This document shows positions 10,967 to 22,224 of a stretch of DNA of 64,000 nt, piece by piece. A model generated the notes under the pieces. The model had not been told where the DNA came from. It did no database searches and saw only the letters and a list, made by a program, of their open reading frames with translations. The stretch's first letter is position 1, and each line of letters opens with the position of its first letter. The stretch lies in assembly GCA_034231615.1 (NCBI GenBank), contig CM067312.1:1944001-2008000 (forward strand), written 5' to 3'. This DNA comes from Meghimatium bilineatum (lineage: Eukaryota > Mollusca > Gastropoda > Stylommatophora > Philomycidae). The position numbers and the translations under genes were made by a program.

Positions 10967-11594
10967 TAGTGGTACAATATGTGCTAGTAAAATATCGGTA
11001 CAATAGGTAATAGTAAAATAGCGGTACACTAGGTAATAGTAAAATCGCGGTACAATAGGTAATAGTAAAATAGCGGTACAATATGTGCTAGTAAAATAGC
11101 GGTACACTAGGTAATAGTAAAATAGCGGTACACTAGGTAATAGTAAAATAGCGGTACAATATGTGCTAGTAAAATAGCGGTACACTAGGTAATAGTAAAA
11201 TAGCGGTACACTAGGTAATAGTAAAATAGCGGTACAATATGTGCTAGTAAAATAGCGGTACACTAGGTAATAGTAAAATAGCGGTACACTAGGTAATAGT
11301 AAAATAGCGGTACAATATGTGCTAGTATAATATCGGTACAATAGGTAATAGTAAAATAGTGGTACACTAGGTAATAGTAAAATAGCGGTACACTAGGTAA
11401 TAGTAAAATAGCGGTACAATATGTGCTAGTATAATATCGGTACAATAGGTAATAGTAAAATAGTGGTACACTAGGTAATAGTAAAATAGCGGTACACTAG
11501 GTAATAGTAAAATAGTGGTACACTAGGTAATAGTAAAATAGTGGTACACTAGGTAATAGTAAAATAGCGGTACACTAGGTAATAGTAAAATAAT
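10967..11594. repeat. 26-bp tandem minisatellite with 78-bp higher-order unit
   Basis: The unit reads GTAATAGTAAAATAGCGG then TACACTAG; about 24 copies. A variant with CAATATGTGCTAG recurs at 11079, 11157, 11235 and 11313, exactly 78 bp (three units) apart, and at 104 bp (four units) on both sides. Stop-free minus-strand frames arise because 78 is divisible by three. Confidence 0.96.
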
Positions 11595-12049
11595 AGTGGT
11601 TGTTATTCTGAAAAATCTTATCCCACGATCTCTGAACTTTGTCTGTATACAATGTAATAGTCTTTTAACTAACGTGTGCATCCAGAATAGTTGTTGATGT
11701 CAAAACATAGTAATCTCTTCCACAGACAAACATTCCTCAAGATCAGATGACTCGATCAAACTATGAATGTTTCCAATGAAGGTTTACATTCTCAGATGTT
11801 ACCTACTTCTGTTTATCCTGCAGGAACATGTTACTGTTTCAGGTAGATAGTTATTAAACATGCATTTATTGTTATAGTTCATTTATTTTATTAGTGTTTC
11901 TTGAATTATTGTACTATTTCTTAGAACCTGCGAATTCCAGTTTGCAATATATAAATGTGAATCGTGTACATTGAAGAATAATTGAAAAAACTAGGTTGTT
12001 GCATTTTTAACATATTACAGAACAATCCTCAGAATCAAACAAGATCACC
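11595..12049. other. Unassigned AT-rich spacer
   Basis: No element, repeat or exon recognised. Confidence 0.4.
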
Positions 12050-12590
12050 AATATAAACATCCTGACAAAATTGCGTGTAGAAGAAAACTGGTTAAATAAT
12101 AAAGACATCTATAGAAGTGTATAATAATTACAGTCACGACGTGTCAGATTATACCACGTCAAAATGTATGATTTGTGTGTGCCGAACCTGGACAATGACA
12201 GCACCAGACAAAATAAAAATAGTGACAACGGAAATGACATGTCTACGAAGAATACTCGGAGTGTCATTAAGAGATAGAATTGGAAACGATAATATCAGAC
12301 AGATAACCACAACAATACCAGTATTGGAACACATCAAAAGACAACAGATCAAGTGGTTTTCACACGCTTCCAGACTACCGACATATAGCATGCCACAAAT
12401 GGCCATGACACATAGACATAACGGTTATAAAGCCAAAGGCAGACTATGTAAAAGATGGATCACAGAAATAAAAAAAGCCACAGGAATAGGCTTACAAACA
12501 GCACACAAGAATGTCATCTCCAGAGATTTCTTCCACCCCTGACGCCGCAAGGCAAACAAGGGACACAACGTACAGATAGATAAGTAGAAA
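12050..12590 (+). pseudogene. LINE family E 3' fragment
   Basis: The open part (about 12170-12542) contains CRTWTMTAPDKIKIVTTEM, CLRRILGVSLRDRIGND, VLEHIKRQQIKWFSHASRL and KAKGRLCKRWITEIKKATG, ending at RDFFHP and a stop. The order and wording match the family E copies at 20320-20800 and 21556-22224. Upstream of the cysteine motif the frame contains stops. It is the C-terminal third of a LINE ORF without the catalytic palm, so it is inactive. Confidence 0.85.
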
Positions 12591-13352
12591 ATGTATGATG
12601 ATATCAAATCAGCAGAAACAAAGGTAAATCAGTAAAAAAGATTGCTCAATACATCAACTATCACCTAAACACGACACTCACAGAATCAGGTAGAGTGGTG
12701 TAAGAACGACAGACATATCATAAGACTACAATGCCTGCGAGATCATGACATGTATTTTCTACCAAGTAATGGTTATTATTCCTCATCGATATTCAATGAA
12801 AATGTGTACACAGTACATGCTGTTCTCAATGTACACACAACCTAAGAAATACGTGTCTACAAGAACACACTGCATGTCATAAGTGAATGGAATATATTGT
12901 AATATGTAATGCAATATACCATATATGTTTGTAATATGAATGTAATATATAAGACAGAAAGATGATATATTTTAACGGTAATATATTTAGTGTCATGTAT
13001 GTGATACAGTTAATATGAGGATTATGTAAAGATGTAATACTGCAAAGTTTGAAAATTTGTAGAAAATACCGTCGTTGTACTCGGGTTGTACGATATATTT
13101 TATGTCCCTCATAGCAAGGCTGCACGAACGAATTAGCAATATGTGTTAAACTTATGTAAAATTATGTAAATTATAACATCGTCAATTGGTCTGTGTCTGT
13201 TATAACCAAAACATAGTACACATTATTGTTGAAATGGTATATTATGTGTATATATTTTTATGTTGGAATATTAATTTATCTGTGAGAAGATAACTCCTGA
13301 CAGGTCATAGCCTTTTTGAAAAATGTATTCTCCTCAGTTGAGTACCTGATGT
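12591..13352. other. AT-rich spacer without recognisable genes
   Basis: It includes an irregular GTAATATGTAATG-like AT-rich section around 12895-13020. No clear tandem period and no coding signal. Confidence 0.45.
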
Positions 13353-13355
13353 GCG

Positions 13356-13937
13356 ATTCAAATTGACATAAGGTGGAATATTTCACACACGTTGACATAA
13401 GGTGGAATATTTCATACAAGTTGACATAAGGTGGAATATTTCACACAAGTTGACATAAGGTGGAATATTTCACAAAAGTTGACATAAGGTTGAATATTTC
13501 ACACAAGTTGACATAAGGTGGAATATTTCACACAAGTTGACATAAGGTGGAATATTTCACACAAATTGACATAAGGTGGAATATTTCACACAAGTTGACA
13601 TAAGGTGGAATATTTCACACAAGTTGACATAAGGTGGAATATTTCACACAAGTTGACATAAGGTGGAATATTTCACACAAATTGACATAAGGTGGAATAT
13701 TTCACACAATTTGACATAAGGTGGAATATTTCACACAAGTTGACATAAGGTAGAATATTTCACACAAGTTGACATAAGGTGGAATATTTCACATAAGTTG
13801 ACATAAGGTGGAATATTTCACACAAGTTGACATAAGGTGGAATATTTCACACAAGTTGACATAAGGTGGAATATTTCACACAAGTTGACATAAGGTGGAA
13901 TATTTCACACAAGTTGACATAAGGTGGAATATTTCAC
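13356..13937. repeat. 29-bp tandem minisatellite, about 20 copies
   Basis: The unit is GTTGACATAAGGTGGAATAT followed by TTCACACAA. It is very regular, with scattered single-base variants (AATTGAC, GGTTGAA, CACAAAAG). Confidence 0.97.
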
Positions 13938-14014
13938 AGGTACGATTTTGATATGTGGTTTATGATCTTTATATGGTCATCCAAAGCATTCTACCTCACT
14001 TCCAGTCATCTCGA

Positions 14015-14756
14015 TTCCAGTCTTGTCACTGGTTACATATAAGATTACGACAAGAAAGTGAGGTCGTCTTGTCACTGGTTACAAATAAGATTACGACAAG
14101 AAAGTGAGGTCGTCTTGTCACTGGTTACAAATAAGATTACGACAAGAAAGTGAGATTCGTCTTGTCACTGGTTACAAATAAGATTACGACAAGAAAGTGA
14201 GATCGTCTTGTCACTGGTTACAAATAAGATTACGACAAGAAAGTGAGATCGTCTTGCCACTGGTTACAAATAAGATTACGACAAGAAAGTGAGATTCGTC
14301 TTGTCACTGGTTACAAATAAGATTACGACAAGAAAGTGAGATCGTCTTGCCACTGGTTACAAATAAGATTACGACAAGAAAGTGAGATCGTCTTGTCACT
14401 GGTTACAAATAAGATCAGACAAGAAAGTGAGATTCGTCTTGTCACTGGTTACAAATAAGATCCGACAAGAAAGTGAGGTCGTCTTACCACTGGTTACAAA
14501 TAAGATCCGACAAGAAAGTGAGATTCGTCTTGCCACTGGTTACAAATAAGATCCGACAAGAAAGTGAGACTCGTCTTGCCACTGGTTACAAATAAGATCC
14601 GACAATAAAGTGAGATTCGTCTTGCCACTGGTTACAAATAAGATCCGACAAGAAAGTGAGATTCGTCATGCCACTGGTTACAAATAAGATCCGATAAGAA
14701 AGTGAGATTCGTCTTGCCACTGGTTACAAATAAGATCCGACAAGAAAGTGAGGTCG
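14015..14756. repeat. 45-47-bp tandem minisatellite with internal inverted repeat
   Basis: About 16 copies of a unit with TCTTGTCACTGGTTACAAAT then AAGATTACGACAAGAAAGTG. Each unit carries TCTTGTC near one end and its reverse complement GACAAGA near the other, so each could form a hairpin. The left half uses ATTACGACAAG, the right half ATCCGACAAG; the switch is near 14415-14470. Confidence 0.96.
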
Positions 14757-14859
14757 ACGCTTTGCAGAACTTCTCACTTTAAATAATATCCCACGTGCAA
14801 GTTATTTTCACATCCACGAAAATTCCTCCGAAAGAAAACGTTTTCCCCACTGTCACATA

Positions 14860-15293
14860 CATAAGAAGTACGCTATCACAAAATACTAACGTTAATGATG
14901 AAGTGTATACAAGGATTGCCAAGGCAAGTAACACTTTCGGCAGATTGGACGCACATTTTTGGTGTAGAAATGGCATTAACCTACAGACTAAGCTGAAAGT
15001 TTACAGAGCAGCGGTACTTCCAGTGCTGTTATACGCTAGTGAAACATGGACTGTGTATAGAAGTTGTGTGAGAAAACTCAATAACTTTCACACAACTTGT
15101 CTCCGAAAAGTTATGAACATCAGATATATACGATTCCAGATATCACTGTCCTTGACAGATCTGGTATACTCAACATTGTCACTATCCTGATGCAGACAGA
15201 TTAGTTGGACATGTAATTTGGTTCGTACGACACACCATCGCCTGCCAAAGACACTTCTCTATGGTGAGCTGGAGAAGAGTACACGATCTCAAT
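14860..15293 (+). pseudogene. LINE family D-like relic, segment 1
   Basis: Continuous coding homology to the LINE D copies at 39-47 kb. TRIAKASNTFGRLDAHFWC, LKVYRAAVLPVLLYASETWT and VRKLNNFHTTCLRKVMNIRY align by eye with the AKASAVFGRL, LQVYHAAVIPTLLYACETWT and LRKLLNIHWW segments there. After a stop near 15190 the homology continues in another frame to LPKTLLYGELEKSTRSQ. It is interrupted at about 15294 by an insertion and resumes at about 15898. Confidence 0.85.
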
Positions 15294-15897
15294 GTCAAGA
15301 TATACAAAAATAGGTAGGTGTGTTACCAAAATAAAACATAAAACAACTTAAAATCGAGATATGAGACAGACGACGTTTCGATTATAAAGTCTTCATCAGG
15401 ACAAACAAATGGCCACAATAAAACAATTCTTACATGGAGACAAATAGGGTTATAATGAGGACAATAGCAGATCGGTAATGAGGGAAGAAAAGATGTGGAA
15501 GCATGACAGGTGAGAAAAACGTATGGGGAGAAGTTAGTAGTAAGTAGGGAGGAGAAAGTAGACTGAAGAAAGTGAGATGAACAAAGGAAAATATATAGTA
15601 TCAAGTAAATTAAAAGTAAATTAAAAATACTCACCTCAAAAGTGGCAACAGTAAATGAATGCTACAGACAAGCAATCATGATGTAAGGGAAGAGCAAAAT
15701 GAGATGGTACGAGGGATCAGGTGGGAGAGAGAAAGAGGCCAAAAACGGCAGGAACAGAAGAGAATGAGCAAACAGCAGGAAGAGAATATGAGCAGATAAT
15801 GGTGATATATGAGAATAAAATAGTATAGTAAAATATGAGCAGATAATGGTGATATATGAGAATAAAATAGTATAGTAAAATAACTTAACTGATGCAG
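15294..15897 (-). mobile_element. Insertion with hammerhead-like CTGATGA...GAAAC...GTC motif
   Basis: About 604 bp separating two halves of a LINE ORF. The flanks both read ACGATCTCAAT (15283-15293 and 15898-15908), consistent with an 11-bp target duplication. On the minus strand, 15368-15404 contains CCTGATGAAGACTTTATAAT, then CGAAACGTCGTCTG. This motif style is known from Penelope-like retroelements and related hammerhead-bearing repeats, but flanking stem pairing is not obvious here. The right part holds a 47-bp direct duplication (about 15788-15881). No reverse transcriptase is present, so this would be a truncated or non-autonomous copy. Orientation is inferred from the motif. Confidence 0.5.
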
Positions 15898-16535
15898 ACG
15901 ATCTCAATTTGGATAAGAAATGCGCTATAAGGACTCGTCAAAGATCTCACTGAAAACCGTTGAAATAGACCAAGATACATGGGAAGAACTTGCACAAATT
16001 AGATGGTACAATACAAGAATCAGTGGACAGGTTTCTACCGAACAAATAGTTAACATAATTAAACCAAACGAAATTCCAATAATGACGCATATACGATGCA
16101 TTCAGTATTCGACACTTTGCTCGATGAGAGCCCCTGGCCACTGGACATGAGCGCTGCACGCTGAGTGGGAGGTGGATGGCCAGTTCATTGCGTGCAAATA
16201 GCTAGATCGGTATTTTTAAGTTACGAATTTTTATGTTTCCGAGATAGTGCAATAGCATATGAAATTAAAAACTTGGAATGTTGTCACGTGATTCTTGTAT
16301 TACACCAAATAGATCTACATGACGTTCTAAAGTCAAAAAGAGCGCTTATATTGTGAAATGAGGAGAAATGGCGCAGCCCAACAGCGGAGAGTAGCTAGAA
16401 AGTCACGGATATACCAAAACCCTTCTACAGTAGTGATTCTATGCCTGAACTGTCCGATGGCATTGACATCTCCAATAGGTTTCATTAACCATTTACGAAC
16501 TATTAGGCATGGTCATAATTCTAATTGAATTTTCA
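15898..16535 (+). pseudogene. LINE family D-like relic, segments 2 and 3
   Basis: Homology resumes with MRYKDSSKISLKTVEIDQDT and WEELAQIRWYNTRIS (15918-16025), equivalent to the FKDTLKSSLKHLNIDVGAWE and LAQDRTAWRY segments of LINE D. After about 260 bp of unrelated sequence (roughly 16090-16365), the C-terminal tail appears: AAQQRRVARKSRIYQ and CLNCPMALTSPIGFINHLRT (about 16370-16500), a zinc-finger-like Cys2 segment with following histidines like the Cys2-His2 end of LINE D. The intervening sequence is not recognised and is probably a second insertion. Confidence 0.7.
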
Positions 16536-16815
16536 AAAATCGATGCAAAAACTGTTGATCATCATGGATGAACGCACATGAATGTTTGTTCAGACCAGGA
16601 GATGATCCAGTCAAGTACGATCATTGATATTCACGTCATGCAGGGAACTTAGCTTATATTAATGAACCAACTAGATCTTCTGTCAGTTGTGTTTACCCAT
16701 CTGAGGTGATGGGTAACCTATCAATCCTCACCCCCCCCCCTGAGAGTATGTTACGAAATGACAATGTCGCAATATCCGTTAACCTGCATCTATTTATCAT
16801 CCATGAGAACCATTT
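16536..16815. other. Unassigned spacer
   Basis: Holds a poly-C run at about 16730-16740 and no recognised gene. Confidence 0.35.
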
Positions 16816-17159
16816 AACAGAAAGCACAAGTCATACATCCATACAAGACATTTATCAGAAACACAAGTCATACATCCATACAAGACAATTAACAGAATGC
16901 ACAAATCATACATCCATACAAGACATTTAACAGAAAGCACAAATCATACATCCATACAAGACATTTAACAGAAAGCACAAGTCATACATCCATACAAGAC
17001 ATTTAACAGAAAGTACAAATCATACATCCATACAAGACATTTAACAGAAAGCACAAGTCATACATCCATACAAGAAATTTAACAGAAACACAAGTCATAC
17101 ATCCATACAAGACAATTAACAGAAAGTACAAGTCATACATCCATACAAGACATTTAACA
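16816..17159. repeat. 38-bp minisatellite, left arm (split by LINE A)
   Basis: The unit is GACATTTAACAGAAAGCACA then AGTCATACATCCATACAA, about nine copies. The array resumes at 18867 after the LINE insertion. It is unrelated to the other 38-bp array at 4003. Confidence 0.96.
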
Positions 17160-18866
17160 AGTTGTAGTTCTTAAGTGTGGTAACTGGATATCTACACCAA
17201 CGGTTATTAGCCCTGGTCTGCCACAGGGATCGCCTCTATCTCCTGTACTTTTCAATGTATACACAGTACATATCGCTGGCAATCAAATCACAGGTGTTGG
17301 CAGAACGATGTCATATGCCGATGATATCCTGGTGTATAGAGAGGGCAGAAATCGAGAAGAGTGCGTCGTGGAACTACAGAAGGAGCTGGACAGACTGACA
17401 AATTGGTGTCGAGATACGGGAGCAGTGGTTAATCCGTCTAAGGCATTCGTGACGTGGTTTTCCTTGAACAATCACATGGTAAAGACACCCATGCCACAAG
17501 TTTCGTTGTCCGGGAAAAGTTTAGAAAGAACTAGCACAATGAGATATCTGGGTGTGTTTTTTGACAGAAGCCTGAGTTTCAGGGAACATGTTGACCACAT
17601 TATCATAAGGGCAGGCAGAGGCTTAGCAGCAATGAAGGTTATGACTGCTGCGCAATGTGAGCAAAGATTGTTATTTCTTTTGTACCAGGGTTTGGTAGTG
17701 GCTGTGGTGGAATATGCACTGGCAATTCTGACTCTTAGCCAAACTCAGATCGAAAGACTGGATAGATTCCAGAATGCAGCAATGCGTATCATTCTGGGAT
17801 GCACAAGAGACACATCGACAAGAGCTATGCGATACCTACTTGACTGCCCAACAGCTGAGCATAGATTACAGTATTGCCGTGCACGGGCGTACCTTCAAAT
17901 ACATGCAGATAAGGAACACCCGTTGCATTCCGAAATACAGAAAGTTAAAGTCAGCAGACTCAAGAGAGGAAGGTCGTGGATGGGACGTGCTGAAGATGTA
18001 ATACAAAGCGTGTGCCGATTACAGGATGTGGCAGTTGGTGCGGAATGGATAGGTCTACCCACAGATTTCGAAACTTGTTTGAGAGTAGTAATATCACTTA
18101 GCAGGGAATGCAGAGAATGGTGTCCCACAACGGTGGAGAAAGAAGTGCAGGCTTTAATCAGTGAGAATACCAAAGAGGGGGATGTGATTATATACACTGA
18201 TGGATCTGTAATTAGGCATGTTCGCAGTGCTTGGGCCTTTACAGCTCAGTGCGCATGTAAAACGATCAAGGAGGAAAGTGGTGCCTTTGCGGTCACTACG
18301 AGTAGTATGACCATGGAGACTATGGCGGTGACCAAGGCATTTGAGTGGCTACGCACACAGAAAGTAATGCAGGTCTGCATCTTGAGTGACTCTATGAGTA
18401 TGATTAAGAAGGTACAAGTGGGTCTCGTTCGTGGACAGTGGATTGAGGCCTTGAGAAATGCGAGCTTGAAGGCGGTTACATTTATTTTCGTGCCGGGACA
18501 TGTGGGCGTTCGAGGCAATGAAAGAGCGGATCAACTGGCATCGTGTGCGATTGTGGCAAAGGGCGATGGGGCAATGGATCGCGCTGACGTTTTGAACTCC
18601 TTAAGAGATATAACACGCGAGAGTGAGACGAATGTGGATGATGATTCCTTTTCAATGGCTAGGATTAAAGATCAGGGATTGAGATGCGGTGTTGCTATGG
18701 GTGAACATTTTGGAGGGCGCAGAAGAATGATGGTCAACCAGCATAGGACCGGTACTGTCAGCAGAAGTGTGATGGCGGATACACTCAAGGAGAGATCGGA
18801 GCAACTATGGATGTGTCCAGTTTGCAGTGATGATGATCCGACGACTAACTAACTAATGACTAACTA
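17160..18866 (+). mobile_element. LINE family A, 5'-truncated, with open RT-RNase H frame
   Basis: A single frame is open from 17161 to the stop at 18850-18852. It begins inside the RT: GLPQGSPLSPVLFNVYT (RT motif) precedes MSYADDILVYREGRNREE with catalytic YADD at codons 3-6 counted from the ATG at 17308. An RNase H domain follows: IIYTDGS (Asp298), TMETMAV (Glu337), ILSDSMS (Asp361), and PGHVGVRGNERADQLAS (His398, Asp408); all four catalytic acidic residues are present. The C-terminus carries MCPVCSDDD, a zinc-binding-like pair. Endonuclease and the start of RT are missing, so it cannot be autonomous. A CTAA-type tail ends the element. AGACATTTAACA flanks it (17148-17159, 18867-18878), either as target duplication or simply because the target is repetitive. 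RT plus RNase H places it near the I/jockey group. Confidence 0.93.
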
Positions 18867-19172
18867 AGACATTTAACAGAAAGCACAAGTCATACATCCA
18901 TACAAGACATTTAACAGAAAGCACAAGTCATACATCCATGCAAGAAATTTAACAGAAACACAAGTCATACATCCATACAAGACAATTAACAGAAAGTACA
19001 AGTCATACATCCATGCAAGACATTTAACAGAAACACAAGTCATACATCCATACAAGACAATTAACAGAAAGTACAAGTCATACATCCATGCAAGACATTT
19101 AACAGAAGCACAAGTCATACATCCATACAAGACAATTAACAGAAAGTACAAGTCATACATCCATACAAGACA
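18867..19172. repeat. 38-bp minisatellite, right arm
   Basis: Continuation of the array at 16816-17159 with about eight copies, some lacking one or two bases. A CATGCAAGA variant is common here and absent from the left arm. Confidence 0.95.
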
Positions 19173-19493
19173 TCCAGTAACAAAAACCCGTCAGTGTCGT
19201 AGAGGTGTCTTCAAACAATAAAAGAAACCCGTAACCAATCAGGGTGGTAGGGATACAACATTGATTGCTTCAGCGCACATATCCCTCTAGCGATATGTAT
19301 CTTCAAGGATGTGGAGGACTGAGGAAGCATCTTGTCCTGTCCATTGCTTGATATTGTTTGTCCACGTCTTTATTTTCCCTCCTCTGCTTCGACTTTTCCT
19401 TGCAGTATTGTTTTTGACAAGGAATATGTCTTCATACATGTCCAAACAATGTGAATATTGTTATTTATTGTATGTGTGTGATTATCCATTGTA
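19173..19493. other. Unassigned spacer
   Basis: No recognised exon, repeat or element. Confidence 0.35.
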
Positions 19494-19882
19494 GTATTTC
19501 AGTGGGCGAATGAGAGATACCATATCGGATGTCCAATATTATCTATCCGCCGCGTTAGCGCAGTGGTTAGCGCACTGGCTTCGCATATGAGTGGTCCTGG
19601 CTTCATTCCCCAGGTGAGGCGGAAATTTTTTCAGATCGCAACGGCTCCCAGGTCGACCCAGCCTTAAATGGGTACCGGATTAATCCGGGAAGTAAAGACT
19701 GCGAGGGAGAGGAGATGGCTACCGCCCTCATTTGCAGAGCCTATGAAATGTGAGATCGCTAACAGCTCACACCCCTACGGCATTTATAAATGCTATGTGT
19801 TACTTTACTTTTTTACTTATTATCTATCCAATATTTCAGTGGGCGAATGAGAGATACCATATCGGATGTCCAATATTATCTA
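19494..19882. repeat. Direct duplication of about 50 bp, split by a SINE
   Basis: The stretch GTATTTCAGTGGGCGAATGA through ATATCGGATGTCCAATATTA occurs at 19494-19548 and again, with AATATTTCAG at its start, at 19829-19882. The SINE sits at the junction between the copies. Confidence 0.88.
19549..19817 (+). mobile_element. tRNA-derived SINE with 12-bp target duplication
   Basis: The head resembles a tRNA: an A-box-like TTAGCGCAGTGG (19555-19566), then a TPsiC-arm-like CCTGG-CTTCATTCC-CCAGG (19596-19614) whose stem pairs perfectly and whose loop covers a degenerate B box. A non-tRNA body follows, with GGGTACCGGATTAATCCGGG near 19669-19688 (a strong hairpin), ending in a T-rich tail (ACTTTACTTTTTTACT). 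TATTATCTATCC flanks both sides (19537-19548 and 19818-19829). SINEs of this build are transcribed by RNA polymerase III and mobilised by LINE enzymes. Which LINE served this one is not clear. Confidence 0.88.
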
Positions 19883-20318
19883 TACATTACTATCCAAAAT
19901 TACCCATATAAGAATCATACATTGACTAATATCTCCTTGGTTGTGAGTATTTGGGTCAATATCCAGACCTATCCTGTTATTAATGTATGGTCACATTTTT
20001 CGTTGAAAGGACGTGCTTAATTCACATTCAACTTGTCTGTACAGTAGTATATTTGATAACTAATCATGTTGGCATGCTTAACTAAACTGTGCACATATTC
20101 ATCGTTTCACTACTGAACGTATATTTTCTGGTGGATCGGTACGCAACTCTTGTTTAATGCTAATTGCTTCAGAAATCGATTACATTCATTCTAATGTGTA
20201 TTTCATGACATAGAAATATGTTTCCATTTTAATCTGAATGTGACAGTGGGTATAAAATTTATTTTCCAATTGTAAAGTACATTGTTTATATAATTTAATT
20301 ATTTAACATTGGTTAACC
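19883..20318. other. AT-rich spacer
   Basis: Nothing recognised. Confidence 0.4.
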
Positions 20319-20810
20319 ACCAAAACAGCACTATTCAAAACGATTATTATGCCAATGCCAAACATGGACAACGACAGCGCAGAAAAAACGTAAACTTGTA
20401 ACAACTGAAATGGCGTACGTACGCGTAATCCTATGAATATTGTTAAAAAGACAGGGTGAGCAATGAGAACATCCGACAAAAAAACCGACACCACCCCAGT
20501 CTTAGAATACATCAAGACACAACAGATCAAATGGTGTGCACAGATCAGCAGACTACCATCAGACACCATACCACAGCAAGCTATGCTACACAGATACAGC
20601 GAAGGCAGATCTAAAGGCAGACCACGAAAACGATGGATCTCTGAAAAAGAAGAGGCAACAAATTCCACAATATACTCAGCACACAAGAGGGCCTTCTCCA
20701 GAAAACTCTTCTACCCATAACACAATATAATCAGAACACAAGAGGGCCTTCTCCAGAAAACTCTACTACCCGTAACGCCGAAAGACAACAGCGGGTTTCA
20801 GCGCATAGAT
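20319..20810 (+). pseudogene. LINE family E 3' fragment with internal duplication
   Basis: Reads CQTWTTTAQKK (about 20350-20385), then after stops VLEYIKTQQIKWCAQISRLP, EGRSKGRPRKRWISEKEEAT and HKRAFSRKLFYP, ending in a stop at 20718-20720. The last ~45 bp (ACAAGAGGGCCTTCTCCAGA and following) are duplicated in tandem at about 20681 and 20730. The sequence after the second copy (ACGCCGAAAGACAACAGCGG) resembles that after the stop of the 12-kb copy, confirming a shared 3' end. Confidence 0.85.
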
Positions 20811-21522
20811 AGTTTATATAAATTTACTTTATTTCTTTAACATCAATCATTTCTAATACACAATTTTAAAATGTGTATTAATTTGTAATTTGTATGAATT
20901 GATCTTGATTTTAAAGTATTATACGCCGTGTATACATATTACAGAAATCGATTTTTGTGTATGCGCCCAATGTGCTATCCTAAGGTTCTGACAAGTCAGC
21001 TTATACAAGTGTGTGTTCTACATGCTTGCATATCGTGTGATCTCATACACACTTTCACTTTGAAACAATATTTCAACAACGACACAATAACTATGGCAAA
21101 TCTGGTAAAACAAAACATGATATTTCGGGGATAATAACACGCTGCAGAGTTCATGGGTGGTTACATTTCTCAACATACATAACGATTTTACTATGGGCTG
21201 GACTGTTGTTGTGATAGTTTGTTTTGCACTCAGGCAGACACTTAAACGATATACATATAGTTAGGCACACATTATTGTTAACAATGTAAAGAAGGACACA
21301 CAAAAATAAGGAATACCAACATAACTAAAACTCACAAATGTGATACTGACTGATACAATTCATCTAGAAAATGTAAATTATGAAGATTTCGGGTCAACAA
21401 TCAACAGCACATGGAATGGAATTGTTTGGCATCAGAAGAAATCAGAAAAGAATTAGTAATGACCCTAGACAACATTTCGTGGATGAAAATTCCTTGACAG
21501 TGTGAAAACAGAAAAAACAAAT
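20811..21522. other. AT-rich spacer
   Basis: A candidate exon at about 20945-21100 was considered and not accepted. Nothing else is recognised. Confidence 0.4.
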
Positions 21523-21536
21523 AGAGAACATCTATT

Positions 21537-22224
21537 CTTCTTCTTCTTTCTGTCCTCATGTACCTTTCGGTGTTGAGGGGAGAGTGAGTGTACGGTCTTT
21601 TGCCCTTCTATTTGCCTCTTCTGCTGTTATATTTCCGAGTGTCTCTAATACACTATCTGTCCACCTTTTACGAGGGCGTCCAATAGGTCTCCTGTTTTTG
21701 TATCGTTTGTTAAGTGTTTTTTGGATAATACTTTGCTCTTTCTGTCTGGTTATGTGGCCGTACCATTTAACTTGTTGTTTATGTATGTATTCTATTGTTG
21801 GCTTGTTCCCTAATTGTTTCCTTAGTGCTTCATTCCTGATTTTGTCTCTCAAGCTAACTCCAATCATACGTCTCACACATTTCATTTCAGTGGTGTTAAT
21901 CTTATGTATTGTTCTAGAATCTAATGTCCAAGTTTGACACTGATAACACAATGTTGGTAAGAAAATGGTGTTGAAAAGCGCTTTCTTTGTTTCTAGTGTA
22001 ATATCTTTGTTTCTTAGTAAAGGTTTTAATTGACCAATGATCTGACAGGCCTTATTACATCTTGCGTTTATTTCTGCTTCTTGTTTGTTGTCATATCTCA
22101 ATGTGCTGCCCAGATATTTGAATTCATCTACTTGTTTTAGTTGTTGATTATTTATCTGTATGTTGATGTTCTCCTTTTCTCTTGCAATATTCATTACTTC
22201 TGTTTTGTCTATGTTGATTTTCAT

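Noticed and set aside
16165..16356. Short open frame between LINE D-like segments
   Set aside because: It lies in unrecognised inserted sequence with no motif, splice signals or start context.
19549..19622. Possible functional tRNA gene
   Set aside because: A and T arms are recognisable but the B box is degenerate, the anticodon arm pairs poorly, and the sequence continues into a SINE body with target duplications.
20945..21100. Candidate exon (acceptor TATTACAG, donor GGTAAAAC)
   Set aside because: The only open frame has a different phase from the three accepted exons, and its cysteines do not fit EGF or lectin-like spacing. Splice sites alone are not enough.
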